From contig NZ_NHSQ01000120.1 in the NCBI RefSeq assembly GCF_016653465.1, positions 1 to 35,193 on the forward strand: a stretch of 35,193 nt of DNA, written 5' to 3'. The position numbers and the translations under genes were made by a program. This DNA comes from Thiocystis minor. Lineage in GTDB: Bacteria; Pseudomonadota; Gammaproteobacteria; Chromatiales; Chromatiaceae. This document shows positions 16,452 through 24,552 of this stretch, piece after piece (positions within the stretch are counted from its first letter, which is position 1; every line of letters starts with the position of its first letter). The notes beneath the pieces are model-generated. The model did not search any database and was not told the DNA's origin. It saw nothing but the letters and a program-made list of their open reading frames with translations.

Positions 16452-17633
16452 TCAGTCAGATTCCCAATCGCGCCAGGTTCCAGGAATGCGGGTCGCCCCG
16501 CGGATCGTCTGGAAGGCGTCGTTCAAGTTGCTCCCGGCCCCATAATCGGTCTCGATGAAGCGAGCGTTCGTCGCGGGTGCGCCAGCATCGCCTTCCCAGA
16601 TCACCGAACCATGAACGCTAGCGCCTCCCCAGCCCTGAGTCGCGCAGGCGGTAGCCGATTCATAGTAGACAATCCCGTGAATCCTGACGCCTTCATTGAA
16701 GGATGGACAACCGCTTTCTTTGGGAACGATCAAGAGGATGGGTTTTCGCGGCGTGCCAATGGTGTCGTCGTCGACGCCGTCCTCTCCCGAGCAGGAACCA
16801 ACGAGATCCACCGTATCGATGGGCGCGGTCGTTTGAATCAGATAGATACCCGGCGGCGCGGCGGCTCCGCAGGGGATGTGGTTGGTATACACATGACCTG
16901 ACACGCTCGCGGCCGTTTTGGCGTCATCAAGCGTCATGTCGAAGAGGTGGTTCCAGGCGCAGAGAGTGCCGGGGCAGCCGCCGAACGCCGTCCGATTGAA
17001 GGATGCGCTTGCGCCTTCCTCCAGGGGTTCCAGGATGCGGTTGTCGTTTGTGTCGCTCCAGGATGAGATATCAAGAGAGCCCTGGGGTAGGCAGCTCGCG
17101 TTGGCGGCGCTGCCGGTCATGACCGCGTTCGCGTTGAGGACGAAAAGTTCCGCCGGCTCGGTCGGTTCCGCCAGACAACCCGTAATCGCCAGGGGCGGTG
17201 GCATGGTGGTGGCAATGGTCGAATCGAATAAGCCAGTCTGATTGAAGCATTCCCATGCGTTCGCGAGAATTTCCGGCTCGGTCGTGGCGGTGACTTGCGC
17301 CCGCGCGCAGACGCCATTGATCTGTTTCGTGAACGTCAGCCGCGTCCGATACACATAGCCGCTGGCGGCGGTGACAGGTGGGGGTGTCGGTTCGGAGTCT
17401 CCGGCGATCCAGAGATTTTCGGCCAGCCACGCCAGGGCATATTCGAGTCCCGCCTGAGCGGCCTGCTGAGCCTCCCGGGCACGGAATTCGTTGTTGGCGA
17501 TGCGTTGCTCGATGACGCTCGTGCGGGTGGCGCTAAAGGTGAGTATCCCCGCGCCGATGAGGAGAAGCAGCCCGACCAGAAGGGTCATGGCGCCGGACTG
17601 ACGGTGACGCGGGTGAGGTTTCCAGTGGCTCAT
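16452..17633 (-). CDS. pilX: Type IV pilus minor pilin PilX-like, long form
   Basis: A 393-residue protein beginning with a short leader and SGAMTLLVGLLLLIGAGILTFS. Cleavage after Gly14 would leave Leu, not Glu, at mature position 5, as is known for PilX proteins. RTSVIEQRIANNEFRAREAQQAAQAGLEYALAWL is the PilX_N signature. It is about twice the usual PilX length: the C-terminal 280 residues are Cys-containing and secreted-looking, with a calcium-loop-like DTNDNRILEPLE at 194-205. It lies 20 bases downstream of pilW and 28 upstream of pilV. It would sit in the periplasm/pilus tip, where it works with PilV, PilW and FimU-like pilins. The extra domain has no recognised family. Confidence 0.87.
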   Translation of the reverse strand: MSHWKPHPRHRQSGAMTLLVGLLLLIGAGILTFSATRTSVIEQRIANNEFRAREAQQAAQAGLEYALAWLAENLWIAGDSEPTPPPVTAASGYVYRTRLTFTKQINGVCARAQVTATTEPEILANAWECFNQTGLFDSTIATTMPPPLAITGCLAEPTEPAELFVLNANAVMTGSAANASCLPQGSLDISSWSDTNDNRILEPLEEGASASFNRTAFGGCPGTLCAWNHLFDMTLDDAKTAASVSGHVYTNHIPCGAAAPPGIYLIQTTAPIDTVDLVGSCSGEDGVDDDTIGTPRKPILLIVPKESGCPSFNEGVRIHGIVYYESATACATQGWGGASVHGSVIWEGDAGAPATNARFIETDYGAGSNLNDAFQTIRGATRIPGTWRDWESD

Positions 17634-17653
17634 CGCAAGATCCGTCTCATGGC

Positions 17654-18730
17654 TCAGGGAGTCTGGACATAGCAGTCGTTGCGCACGGCGACCAGTGCGG
17701 ACAGGGTCTGCCGCGTACTGTCGTCCTGGGCAAGATGGCCGGTGAGGGTGATGCCAATCGAGCGAATCCGCTGGCAGGGATCGCCGGTCGCGCAGGTATC
17801 GGTTCTCGATTTGGACGGATTGGCGTTGCGTAACAGGGTCGTGAGTCTGAATTCAAGGTTGGCGATGACGATGTCCGAGCTGGTGATGCCTTCCCAGCGT
17901 CCGCTGTCGCAGCCGAAGCTGACATCGTTGTGGTTGAACCAGCCGACGCGCATGTCAATTCCACCACGCAGCAGACGATAGCCGAACATTTCCATGGCGA
18001 TCGCCTTTGTTTTGTCCGCCTCGGCGGGCGGATACCAGGGGCGCCAGGCATACGGTTCATGGTTGCCCGCATTGAATGGCTCGCCGGTAGGCCGGGGGCA
18101 ATGAGTCGCGTCCTCGTCAGGGTTGCAGGCGCGCGTGCCGATCCGTCCGTCCTGGTCCAGATCGTAGGTATAGGTGACGCAGCCACCGGCCTGGATCCAG
18201 GTCAGGCAATCTCCCGCCGCATTATTCTCCGTACACTGCGCCTCGACGCAGGCACCCGTGCCGGAGTCGGTGCCGATGCACAGGTCGTTGTTGATGGTGC
18301 CGTATTGGCGTTGAAATGGATTGTTGAGCGGATGCAGATCCTGTGCGTCGGTCGCGCCATCGCCATTGGTGTCGAAGGTGCCGGAACCGTCTGCGTCGAC
18401 GCCGAAATCGCTCCAAGTCAGGGCACCGTCCGCGTTGGCGTCGCCGTCCGTATTGGTATCGGCGAAGTCCCAATAGCCCGCCCGCCGAATGTCCTGCTGC
18501 ATGATTTCTAGGGCGGCACGCAGTTCCTGATTCAGCCGAGCCTGCTGGATGTTATCGCGCGCGCCCTTCACGATCATCAGATAGACGGACAGCGCGCCCG
18601 TCAGTACCAGGATGCCGACGGCCATGCCGATCGTCAGGCCGATCAGGGTCAGTCCGGATTGCGCCGGACGCTGGCGGGCGGCGTGGGGAAGGGGCCTGGT
18701 CCGCCCGGCTTGAGGCGTTAGTTTCCGCAT
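17654..18730 (-). CDS. pilW: Type IV pilus assembly protein PilW-like, with calcium-loop motifs
   Basis: A 358-residue minor pilin. A 26-residue basic leader precedes G^LTLIGLTIGMAVGILVLTGALSVY. Mature position 5 is Gly (codon GGC), where PilW proteins normally have Glu. The PilW segment ELRAALEIMQQDIRRAGYW follows. Between residues 91 and 131 are Asp/Asn-rich loops of the EF-hand/dockerin pattern: DANADGALTWSD (97-108), DTNGDGATDAQD (120-131), and another at 190-197 (DLDQDGRI). The C-terminal ITSSDIVIANLEFRLTTLLR and ITLTGHLAQDD are usual PilW features. It overlaps fimT by 13 bases, so translation is probably coupled. Calcium binding is a prediction from motif only. Confidence 0.88.
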   Translation of the reverse strand: MRKLTPQAGRTRPLPHAARQRPAQSGLTLIGLTIGMAVGILVLTGALSVYLMIVKGARDNIQQARLNQELRAALEIMQQDIRRAGYWDFADTNTDGDANADGALTWSDFGVDADGSGTFDTNGDGATDAQDLHPLNNPFQRQYGTINNDLCIGTDSGTGACVEAQCTENNAAGDCLTWIQAGGCVTYTYDLDQDGRIGTRACNPDEDATHCPRPTGEPFNAGNHEPYAWRPWYPPAEADKTKAIAMEMFGYRLLRGGIDMRVGWFNHNDVSFGCDSGRWEGITSSDIVIANLEFRLTTLLRNANPSKSRTDTCATGDPCQRIRSIGITLTGHLAQDDSTRQTLSALVAVRNDCYVQTP

Positions 18731-19320
18731 GACGCATAGCCTGCTAAAGCGCCCGAGGGCGAGCAGATCCGAACCCGGCCCAGTCGCGAGAGTACGATTT
18801 TGAGGCTTGAGCCGTTCCTGGCGGTCAGGGTCAGAGTACCGTTATTGGCCGTGGCGCGACGGGGGTCGAAGCTGGTGCCGGCAAAGGTTGCCGACAGGCC
18901 GATGTCTGGAAAATCGACCCCGGAGCGTCGTTTCAGCGAGCAGGCGCCTTCTTCTTCCGGCGCCAGCCGGCAGTCGCAGTTCGCGGTTGCATCCTCGCCG
19001 ATGCCATAACACCACGGCTGGACATCGAAGGCGACTCGCAGTGTCCGATTGCGTTTGATCGCCTCGGAGCGCGTCCACTGCAGATCCTCGGCGATCGACT
19101 GCGCCGCTGCCTTGAGATGATTGCGCGTGAGCATCGCCTGCATGGAAGGGACGGCGATCAGCATCAGGACGGCCAGCACGGATACTACAACCAGCAGCTC
19201 CAGGAGGGTGAAACCTCGCGAGTCTGTAACGCCGCGATGAGGTGTCCCGAAAGCGCGATCACGCGCACTGAAGCGTCGGCGTCGCGCATGATGAAAGAAA
19301 CCTGTTTTGCTCACCAGCAT
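18718..19320 (-). CDS. fimT: GspH/FimT-type minor pseudopilin
   Basis: A 200-residue prepilin with G^FTLLELLVVVSVLAVLMLIAVPSMQAML, carrying Glu at mature position 5, then LKAAAQSIAEDLQWTRSEAIKRNRTLRVAF, the GspH/FimT signature. The globular part ends with NGSSLKIVLSRLGRVRICSPSG, as in FimT/FimU. The leader is unusually long (35 residues) and basic if translation starts at 19320; no other start codon lies near the cleavage site. The start overlaps the last 10 bases of pilE, so coupling is likely. FimT/FimU is a core part of the minor-pilin complex, and some members bind DNA during natural transformation. Confidence 0.88.
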   Translation of the reverse strand: MLVSKTGFFHHARRRRFSARDRAFGTPHRGVTDSRGFTLLELLVVVSVLAVLMLIAVPSMQAMLTRNHLKAAAQSIAEDLQWTRSEAIKRNRTLRVAFDVQPWCYGIGEDATANCDCRLAPEEEGACSLKRRSGVDFPDIGLSATFAGTSFDPRRATANNGTLTLTARNGSSLKIVLSRLGRVRICSPSGALAGYASCGN

Positions 19321-19754
19321 GCCTCTGGCTCACGGTTGCTGTCCTGATCGATGGTCAGTGGATCGCAGGAAACGCCGCCAGCGGCATCCTTTGCCTGATG
19401 GCCGATCGGGACGGCGCTGGCGATAAAGCCGGTTGCGCTCGCTCCGGAGATTGACAGACGGTAATAACCTTCCGGACTGGTTGCGCTGATACCGAGCGCG
19501 GAGCTTGGTCCATCCGTATCGCAGTGCGTCACGCCTGATAACGTAACGGCATACTGCGTGCAGTTGCTGCGCATTTTTTCCTGCGCGATGGCAATCGCCA
19601 TCAAGGCTATCTGGCCATCCGATCGTCTGGAGCGCCGGATCTCTTTCTGATAAGAGGGCAGAGCGATTGCCGAGAGGATCGTGACGATGGAGACGGCGAT
19701 CATGAGTTCCACCAGGGTAAAGCCATGGTGGTCCGTCACAAATCTGATCTTCAT
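19311..19754 (-). CDS. pilE: Type IV pilin-like protein PilE
   Basis: A 147-residue prepilin with a short leader MKIRFVTDHHG and FTLVELMIAVSIVTILSAIALPSYQKEIRRSRRSDGQIALM, a standard type IVa pilin N-terminal helix with Glu at mature position 5. Cys residues (NCTQY, THCDTDG, VSCDPL, EACW) could form the D-region disulfide. This form (PilE of the minor-pilin cluster) usually serves as a minor pilin rather than the main PilA. A GGAGG site lies just before the ATG. It is the first gene of the operon, so the promoter should lie within 19755-19931; I could not place one confidently. Confidence 0.9.
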   Translation of the reverse strand: MKIRFVTDHHGFTLVELMIAVSIVTILSAIALPSYQKEIRRSRRSDGQIALMAIAIAQEKMRSNCTQYAVTLSGVTHCDTDGPSSALGISATSPEGYYRLSISGASATGFIASAVPIGHQAKDAAGGVSCDPLTIDQDSNREPEACW

Positions 19755-19931
19755 CGTTCATCCTCCATCCCTGAAATGTTCGCTGGGGCTTGTCTCTGAT
19801 CTGAGGTTGATCGTGTTGTTTATTTTGCTCGAAGTCAAGGTTAGCGAGGAGAGTCCATCCTGGTCCGGCTATCTTCAAGGCGACCCGCGCGCATCTTCCT
19901 GGCGGCAGGGCTCGGGTTGCTCGGATGCGTT

Positions 19932-20606
19932 CTAAACGTCCCCCCACATCCGCAGCAGATTGGCGTAGGAGCGATCCACATAACCGGTGGCTAAGTTGTC
20001 AGGCGCATCCTTTAGCAGAAATTCGCGCGCCTGGTTGAGTTCATAGAGCAGTTCGCGCTTGGCCGGATCGCGCACGTAACTTTGAATCCAGGTCAGCGCC
20101 ACCAAGCGTTCGCCCCGGTTTACCTCCGCTACTCGGTGCAGGCTTGATGAGGGGTAAACGACTGCATCGCCGGCGGGGAGTTTGACCCATTGTTCCCCAA
20201 ACGTGGTGCGGATGACGAGTTCTCCGCCATCATATTGCTCGGGTTGGTTGAGAAAGACAGTCATGGAGACATCGCTGCGAAACCTTGGTCCGTCGGATCC
20301 CATGATCGGATCGTCGACATGATCGCCATAGGCCATCCCAGGCTGATAGCGGGCGAAGATGAGATCGGCGACCCGGTGAGGGAGTACGCCGAAACGGAAG
20401 GTCGGGTGATGACCGAGACTCGCCATGAGGATACGGATCAGACGTTGCATGCGCGCTGGTTCGGGACGCAGTTCCTCATTGCGTTTCACTCGCGCGGCGG
20501 CGAAACCGGCAGTAAGTTTGCCGTCGACGAAATCGGCGCCGACGAGCGTCTCGTGGATCTTTGCAAGTTGGGCGGGATTGAGCAGTTCCGGGATCGTGAG
20601 GAGCAT
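19932..20606 (-). CDS. PKHD-type Fe(II)/2-oxoglutarate-dependent hydroxylase
   Basis: A 224-residue cytoplasmic oxygenase of the PiuC/YbiX family. The iron ligands are visible as HVD at 96-98 and His157 (SSSLHRV), with Arg167 (GERLVALTW) as the likely 2-oxoglutarate anchor. N-terminal MLLTIPELLNPAQLAKIHETLVGADFVDGKLTAG and late RDPAKRELLYELNQA are family-typical, and the length is normal. PiuC-like proteins are often linked to iron uptake and TonB receptors, but no such gene is adjacent. It is divergent from the unknown gene at 20689 and ends about 180 bases upstream of pilE. Confidence 0.93.
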   Translation of the reverse strand: MLLTIPELLNPAQLAKIHETLVGADFVDGKLTAGFAAARVKRNEELRPEPARMQRLIRILMASLGHHPTFRFGVLPHRVADLIFARYQPGMAYGDHVDDPIMGSDGPRFRSDVSMTVFLNQPEQYDGGELVIRTTFGEQWVKLPAGDAVVYPSSSLHRVAEVNRGERLVALTWIQSYVRDPAKRELLYELNQAREFLLKDAPDNLATGYVDRSYANLLRMWGDV

Positions 20607-20688
20607 GGGGAGATCCTGTTCGCTTCATGTAAGGTATAGAATAACGACAACCGATACACGGTGGTTGCATATCATGACGAGGCACCGA

Positions 20689-21273
20689 ATGATCCTGAAG
20701 GCCATCATCGATGATCAATCTTATGAGATCGGAGTACCGGATTCACTCCTGAATCAAGCGGAAGCGTTTTATGAGCAACTCGACCAGGATATGAACCGGG
20801 GCTGGCAGATGAGCCGCGAGTGGGTCGAGAAGCCAGATCGACTCCAGCGTTGCCAGATCGTTGCCGACAAGCTGCTGACGGCCCTGGAGTCCGAGAACGA
20901 GAAGCTCGCAATGATGATGTCAGGTTACCTCCTGACGCGTCTGCCGGGGGTGGATTCGGTGGAACTGGACACCCACGGCGAGATTCAGAACAACCGTTTT
21001 CACCTTGCGGAGCGAGAGGATGTCGAGCGCCAGTCCAGTTCGGCGGCGATGTCGAATGCAGGTCTAAGCAAGCTTGATGCCATGGAGCAGGCGGGAAACG
21101 ATGTGACCAAGGTTTTCAAGGTCGGTCGCGGTTACCGCTATTCGACCTTTGATCATGCCGAAAACCTCTGGCGGGATTCGCCGCTGGCGTCGACCGAGCA
21201 GGAGGCGTCGCGGCTGCGCCAAGCGGCATTCAAGGATCGTTACGAGGAATTGCTGCGTGGCTCCGGTCATTAG
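20689..21273 (+). CDS. Conserved-looking hypothetical protein
   Basis: A 194-residue soluble protein, acidic and largely helical, with no signal peptide or transmembrane span. It begins MILKAIIDDQSYEIGVPDSLLNQAEAFYEQLDQD. A middle part reads ALESENEKLAMMMSGYLLTRLP; the end is KVFKVGRGYRYSTFDHAENLW and a basic helix. The ATG at 20689 follows a GACGAGGC site; an upstream ATG at 20674 would add five residues. I do not recognise a family or function. Codon use and length support a real gene. It is divergent from the hydroxylase gene, with an 82-base gap that must hold both promoters. Confidence 0.75.
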   Translation: MILKAIIDDQSYEIGVPDSLLNQAEAFYEQLDQDMNRGWQMSREWVEKPDRLQRCQIVADKLLTALESENEKLAMMMSGYLLTRLPGVDSVELDTHGEIQNNRFHLAEREDVERQSSSAAMSNAGLSKLDAMEQAGNDVTKVFKVGRGYRYSTFDHAENLWRDSPLASTEQEASRLRQAAFKDRYEELLRGSGH

Positions 21274-21680
21274 AGCCGCGCCCATCATGGTTCGGCGTCA
21301 TTGTACCGACATGCGGGGATTGCGTGCTTGTTAGGCAGCCGATTGAGACACCGAAAAAATGTAATGTTTTGATTGTGGGCCGTGGCCGGGATGGCGCACG
21401 CCACCGCGTTGACAGGATGGCCAGTATGTAGACTCGATGGTCTGCCAAGGTGGGGCATGCAATTCCGGAGAACCGCGCGCGCGGGCGTCGGAGACCCATG
21501 GCTCGCGGAAGGCATGGGGCGTGCGATGCTCAAGCAGGGTAGGGCGCGTCTGAAGCATGCTCAACAGGGCTTCGACGCGGCGACGCAACAGATCCGAATC
21601 GTTTGCAGGATACGCCATCGCGTTAGGGCGATGGTTGCCCGAGTCGAGTCTGCGACTCCGATGCGCCAGCGTTCTCGCGT
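21274..21680. other. Gene-free stretch of about 400 bases
   Basis: Lies between the convergent 194-residue gene and the cyclic-nucleotide-fold gene. Several short frames run through both strands, but none has a ribosome-binding site or recognisable motif. A GAGTCG...CGACTC inverted repeat sits near 21641-21658. It may be a decayed gene or long 3' regions; I see nothing firm. Confidence 0.45.
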
Positions 21681-22166
21681 TCAATAGAGTGCGTGAGAAC
21701 GGCTGACGTATTTGGTGAGCTCTACATGCTGTGCATTCATGCGCCGGAGGATATCCTGGCTGACCTGAACGATGGTCTGCATGACGCGATACACCAGCCA
21801 GGGATGGTCCATGAGCAGCGATTCGAACGCCTCCCGCTCGAAGCTGCAAACCTGGGTTCGACCAAGCGAGCGCAAGGTTGCGGTATGCGGCTGACCGCTG
21901 ATGAACCCCATCTCGCCAGCCAGGTCGCCAGTGTGTAAAACGTGTATGGTCGTGTATTCGCCCTTGCCAAGATCGCGCGTGACGGCAATTGCGCCTTCGG
22001 TAATCACGTGCAGGCTGTTGTCGACGTTTCCTTCCTGGATGATGATCTCCCGATCCGCGAGGCGGCGGCAATGCGAGATTCTGGCCAGCGCTTCGACCTG
22101 TTCGTCGTTCAGGCTGGCGCTCAGGCTGGAACTACGAAGCGAAACGAAATCGTGCTCAATGCTCAT
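21681..22166 (-). CDS. Cyclic-nucleotide-binding-domain protein
   Basis: A 161-residue protein with one CAP-type effector fold and no DNA-binding helix-turn-helix or other output domain. Visible: REIIIQEGNVDNSLHVITEGAIAVTRDL, then GDLAGEMGFISGQPHTATLRSL, the phosphate-binding cassette region, and the C-terminal helix VQVSQDILRRMNAQ. In true cAMP or cGMP binders the cassette has Arg before (T/S)A; here it reads H-T-A, so canonical phosphate contact may be lost. An AGGGGAC site precedes the ATG. It is divergent from rpsF. Function unknown; it could be a regulatory subunit acting on a partner protein elsewhere. Confidence 0.85.
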   Translation of the reverse strand: MSIEHDFVSLRSSSLSASLNDEQVEALARISHCRRLADREIIIQEGNVDNSLHVITEGAIAVTRDLGKGEYTTIHVLHTGDLAGEMGFISGQPHTATLRSLGRTQVCSFEREAFESLLMDHPWLVYRVMQTIVQVSQDILRRMNAQHVELTKYVSRSHALY

Positions 22167-22221
22167 TTCTGTCCCCTAATATTTTTATTTTAGCTGCAAC
22201 AGTGTGATCCAGGCTAGAATT

Positions 22222-22370
22222 TTGATCAAGCAGGGTTTGGTTGGAAGAATTGCGCGGCATGGGGGTTTAATGCGCGACAATTTCACGTATGATGGCGGAT
22301 TACCCGTCTTGGCGGGAAACTCCTTGCCTCACTGTTACGACGGGAGGCTGTCAATCCGAAGGGAGCAGCA
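22222..22370 (+). promoter_or_regulatory. Possible promoter and leader of the rpsF operon
   Basis: TTGATC (22222-22227), 17 bases, AAGAAT (22245-22250) is a fair sigma-70-like promoter. The leader that follows contains a GCCTC...GAGGC hairpin (22326-22330 with 22344-22348) just before the ribosome-binding site GAAGGGAG. S6:S18 autoregulatory leaders are known before rpsF in many bacteria; I cannot confirm the conserved motif here, so this is only a location where one would be expected. Confidence 0.35.
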
Positions 22371-22757
22371 ATGCGACATTATGAAGTGGTTTTTTTGGTC
22401 CACCCAAGCCAGAGCGAACAAGTGCCCGCTATGGTTGAGCGCTACCAGGGCAATCTGGAGAAGCGTGGCGGAATCGTTCACCGCATGGAAGACTGGGGGC
22501 GGCGCCCGCTAGCCTACCCGATCAATAAAGTACATAAGGCGCACTATGTGCTCATGAATGTGGAATGCGATCAGGAAGCCATCAATGAGCTTGAGAGCGC
22601 ATTCCGGTTCAATGACGCGGTCATGCGCAACATGATCATCCATCGCAACGCTGCAGTGACAGAACCCTCTCCGCTCACCAAGGCTGGCGAGGAGCGTGAG
22701 CGTGTCGACGCATCAAGCGACGACATCCGCCATGACGATTCCGGTCGCGACGACTGA
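22371..22757 (+). CDS. rpsF: 30S ribosomal protein S6
   Basis: A 128-residue S6 protein that binds the central domain of 16S rRNA together with S18. [25 protein letters not shown], then [33 protein letters not shown] and [11 protein letters not shown] are diagnostic. The C-terminal tail is acidic and polar ([14 protein letters not shown]), as is common in proteobacterial S6. A strong AGGGAG site precedes the ATG. It is first in the cluster rpsF-rpsR-membrane gene-rplI-dnaB. priB, found between rpsF and rpsR in enterics, is absent; only 51 bases separate the two genes. Confidence 0.98.
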   Translation: MRHYEVVFLVHPSQSEQVPAMVERYQGNLEKRGGIVHRMEDWGRRPLAYPINKVHKAHYVLMNVECDQEAINELESAFRFNDAVMRNMIIHRNAAVTEPSPLTKAGEERERVDASSDDIRHDDSGRDD

Positions 22758-22808
22758 TCCCTTGTCTGTCGGAATCGACGCTTAAGCTTCCCGTAACGGA
22801 GAACTATT

Positions 22809-23033
22809 ATGTCCCGCTTTTTTCGCCGCAAACGTTACTGCCGTTTTACCGCCGAGGGCATTACGGAGATCGATTACAAAGATCTCAATCTGCTCAAAGC
22901 CTATGTCAGCGAGTCTGGCAAAATCGTGCCGAGCCGCATCACCGGAACCTCGGCCAAGTCCCAGCGTCAGCTCGCGCAGGCCGTCAAGCGCGCTCGCTTT
23001 TTGGCCCTGCTTCCCTATACCGACGGCCACTGA
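22809..23033 (+). CDS. rpsR: 30S ribosomal protein S18
   Basis: A 74-residue S18 beginning [18 protein letters not shown], with [50 protein letters not shown] in pieces through the body, all diagnostic. It partners S6 on 16S rRNA. An AACGGAG ribosome-binding site lies before the ATG. It is second in the operon and followed after about 100 bases by a membrane protein gene. Confidence 0.98.
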   Translation: MSRFFRRKRYCRFTAEGITEIDYKDLNLLKAYVSESGKIVPSRITGTSAKSQRQLAQAVKRARFLALLPYTDGH

Positions 23034-23132
23034 GCCAGTCACAGTGTCCTGGAACCCTGTCGGTTGGAGCAGGCAAGGTTCCGGGCGCTGCTTGCTGCCC
23101 CTGTTGATGTCATCTGGTTCTGTCCATCGACG

Positions 23133-24044
23133 ATGAAGCCTTTGGCTAACTTCATCATGCGGGGTTACTCGCAGGCGGCGCTCGTGGCTGCCATGGCCGC
23201 GCTCCTATCATTGCTGATGCCCCTGTTGGGACCAATCAGCGCTGCGGCGGTTGGATTGGTGACGCTGCGCAGCGGGGGCGTGCCGGGGCTGCTGGTCGTG
23301 GGGCTGGCGACGCTGGGCGCAAGCGTTCTCTCCGCGCTGGCATTAGGGTCGCCCTGGCCGGCGTTTGGAATCCTGGCGGTGTTCTGGATGCCGATCTGGA
23401 TTCTTGCCATCGTGCTGAGATCCTCGCGATCGCTGGTCATGGCCGTTCAACTCGCAGTGATGTTCGGCCTGACGCTGGTGTTTGCATTGCACGCTTTCGT
23501 CGGCGACCCGGCGGCCTACTGGCTGCAACTGCTGGAGCCTTTCCAGCAAGCGCTGGTAAACGACAGTATCGTCCAAGCAGACGTTAGCCAGGCATTGTTC
23601 AGCGAATTGGCGAAATGGATGACCGGCAGCTTTGCCGCCGCGCTCGTCGTTCAGACTCTGGCAGGTTTGTTCATTGCTCGTTGGTGGCAGGCTGCCTTGT
23701 ACAATCCCGGAGGCTTCGGCGCGGAGTTCAAATCATTTAGGCTGCGCCGTATCGTTGGGATTCCGATCCTGTTGCTGTTGGTTCTGCTGGGCTTCGAGCG
23801 AGGCGCCGGTCTGGTTGCCGATATCGTGCTGGTGCTGGGAATCCTGCTGGTTCTCCAAGGACTTGCCGTTGCGCACGGGGTGCGTCAGATCGCTGGCGCG
23901 CGCGTGACCTGGATCGTGAGTTTGTACGTGCTGTTGGTGTTATTCATGCCGCAGGCTCTATTCCTGACGGCCAGTGTTGGATTGATCGATATCTGGGCAG
24001 ACATCCGTGCCCGTGTCGCGCGGCGAGCCAAGAGTCTTGGCTGA
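23133..24044 (+). CDS. DUF2232-like polytopic membrane protein in the S18-L9 interval
   Basis: A 303-residue integral membrane protein with about eight hydrophobic segments and no large soluble domain; for example AALVAAMAALLSLLMPLLGPISAAAVGLVTL near the N-terminus and IPILLLLVLLGFERGAG later. An uncharacterised YybS/DUF2232-type membrane protein between rpsR and rplI is a recurrent arrangement in gammaproteobacteria, and this fits by position and topology. Function unknown. The frame opens at a TTG (23064); I prefer the ATG at 23133 (MKPLANFIMRGYSQ), though 23157 is possible and no start has a strong ribosome-binding site. Co-transcription with the ribosomal genes is likely. Confidence 0.82.
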   Translation: MKPLANFIMRGYSQAALVAAMAALLSLLMPLLGPISAAAVGLVTLRSGGVPGLLVVGLATLGASVLSALALGSPWPAFGILAVFWMPIWILAIVLRSSRSLVMAVQLAVMFGLTLVFALHAFVGDPAAYWLQLLEPFQQALVNDSIVQADVSQALFSELAKWMTGSFAAALVVQTLAGLFIARWWQAALYNPGGFGAEFKSFRLRRIVGIPILLLLVLLGFERGAGLVADIVLVLGILLVLQGLAVAHGVRQIAGARVTWIVSLYVLLVLFMPQALFLTASVGLIDIWADIRARVARRAKSLG

Positions 24045-24090
24045 GACAGCCAAACTGCGACTTGCAGACGAATTTTGAGAGGAATCTATC

Positions 24091-24540
24091 GTGGAAGTCA
24101 TCCTGCTGAAAAATGTTGCCAACCTGGGTGTGCTCGGGGATAAGGTAAAAGTACGTTCTGGCTACGGCCGGAATTATCTGGTTCCCGGCGGTTTTGCCGT
24201 GTCGGCGACCGCCGAGAACCTGGAAGCGTTCGAGGTCCGCCGCGCCGAACTGGAGCGGGCCGCGGCTGAAATCCAGGCGGCCGCCGAGGCTCGCAAGGCA
24301 CAGCTCGACGGCATCCGTCTGACGGTCGCGCGCAAGGCTGGCGATGAGGGGCGCCTGTTTGGCTCGGTTGGAGCCGCCGATATCGCGGCGGCGGCGGTCG
24401 AAGCCGGCTACGTGCTCGATAAGGCGGAGGTGCGTCTATCCAGCGGGCCATTCCGTTCGGCGGGCGAGTACGAGATCACGCTGCATCTCCACACCGATGT
24501 GAATGCGATCATTAAGCTCGAGATCATTCCCGAAGTCTGA
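24091..24540 (+). CDS. rplI: 50S ribosomal protein L9
   Basis: A 149-residue L9 with the signature N-terminal domain MEVILLKNVANLGVLGDKVKVRSGYGRNYLVPGGFAV (in pieces), a long connecting helix, and the C-terminal domain ending VNAIIKLEIIPEV. It binds domain V of 23S rRNA and helps maintain reading frame. Start codon is GTG, 24091, with GAGAGGA eight bases upstream. It sits 46 bases after the membrane gene and 12 before dnaB. Confidence 0.98.
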   Translation: MEVILLKNVANLGVLGDKVKVRSGYGRNYLVPGGFAVSATAENLEAFEVRRAELERAAAEIQAAAEARKAQLDGIRLTVARKAGDEGRLFGSVGAADIAAAAVEAGYVLDKAEVRLSSGPFRSAGEYEITLHLHTDVNAIIKLEIIPEV

Positions 24541-24552
24541 TCGGATGACGGA

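Noticed and set aside
21331-22071. 246-codon minus-strand frame across the gene-free stretch and the cyclic-nucleotide-fold gene
   Set aside because: Two-thirds of it is an out-of-frame copy of the cyclic-nucleotide-fold gene; the remainder has no motif.
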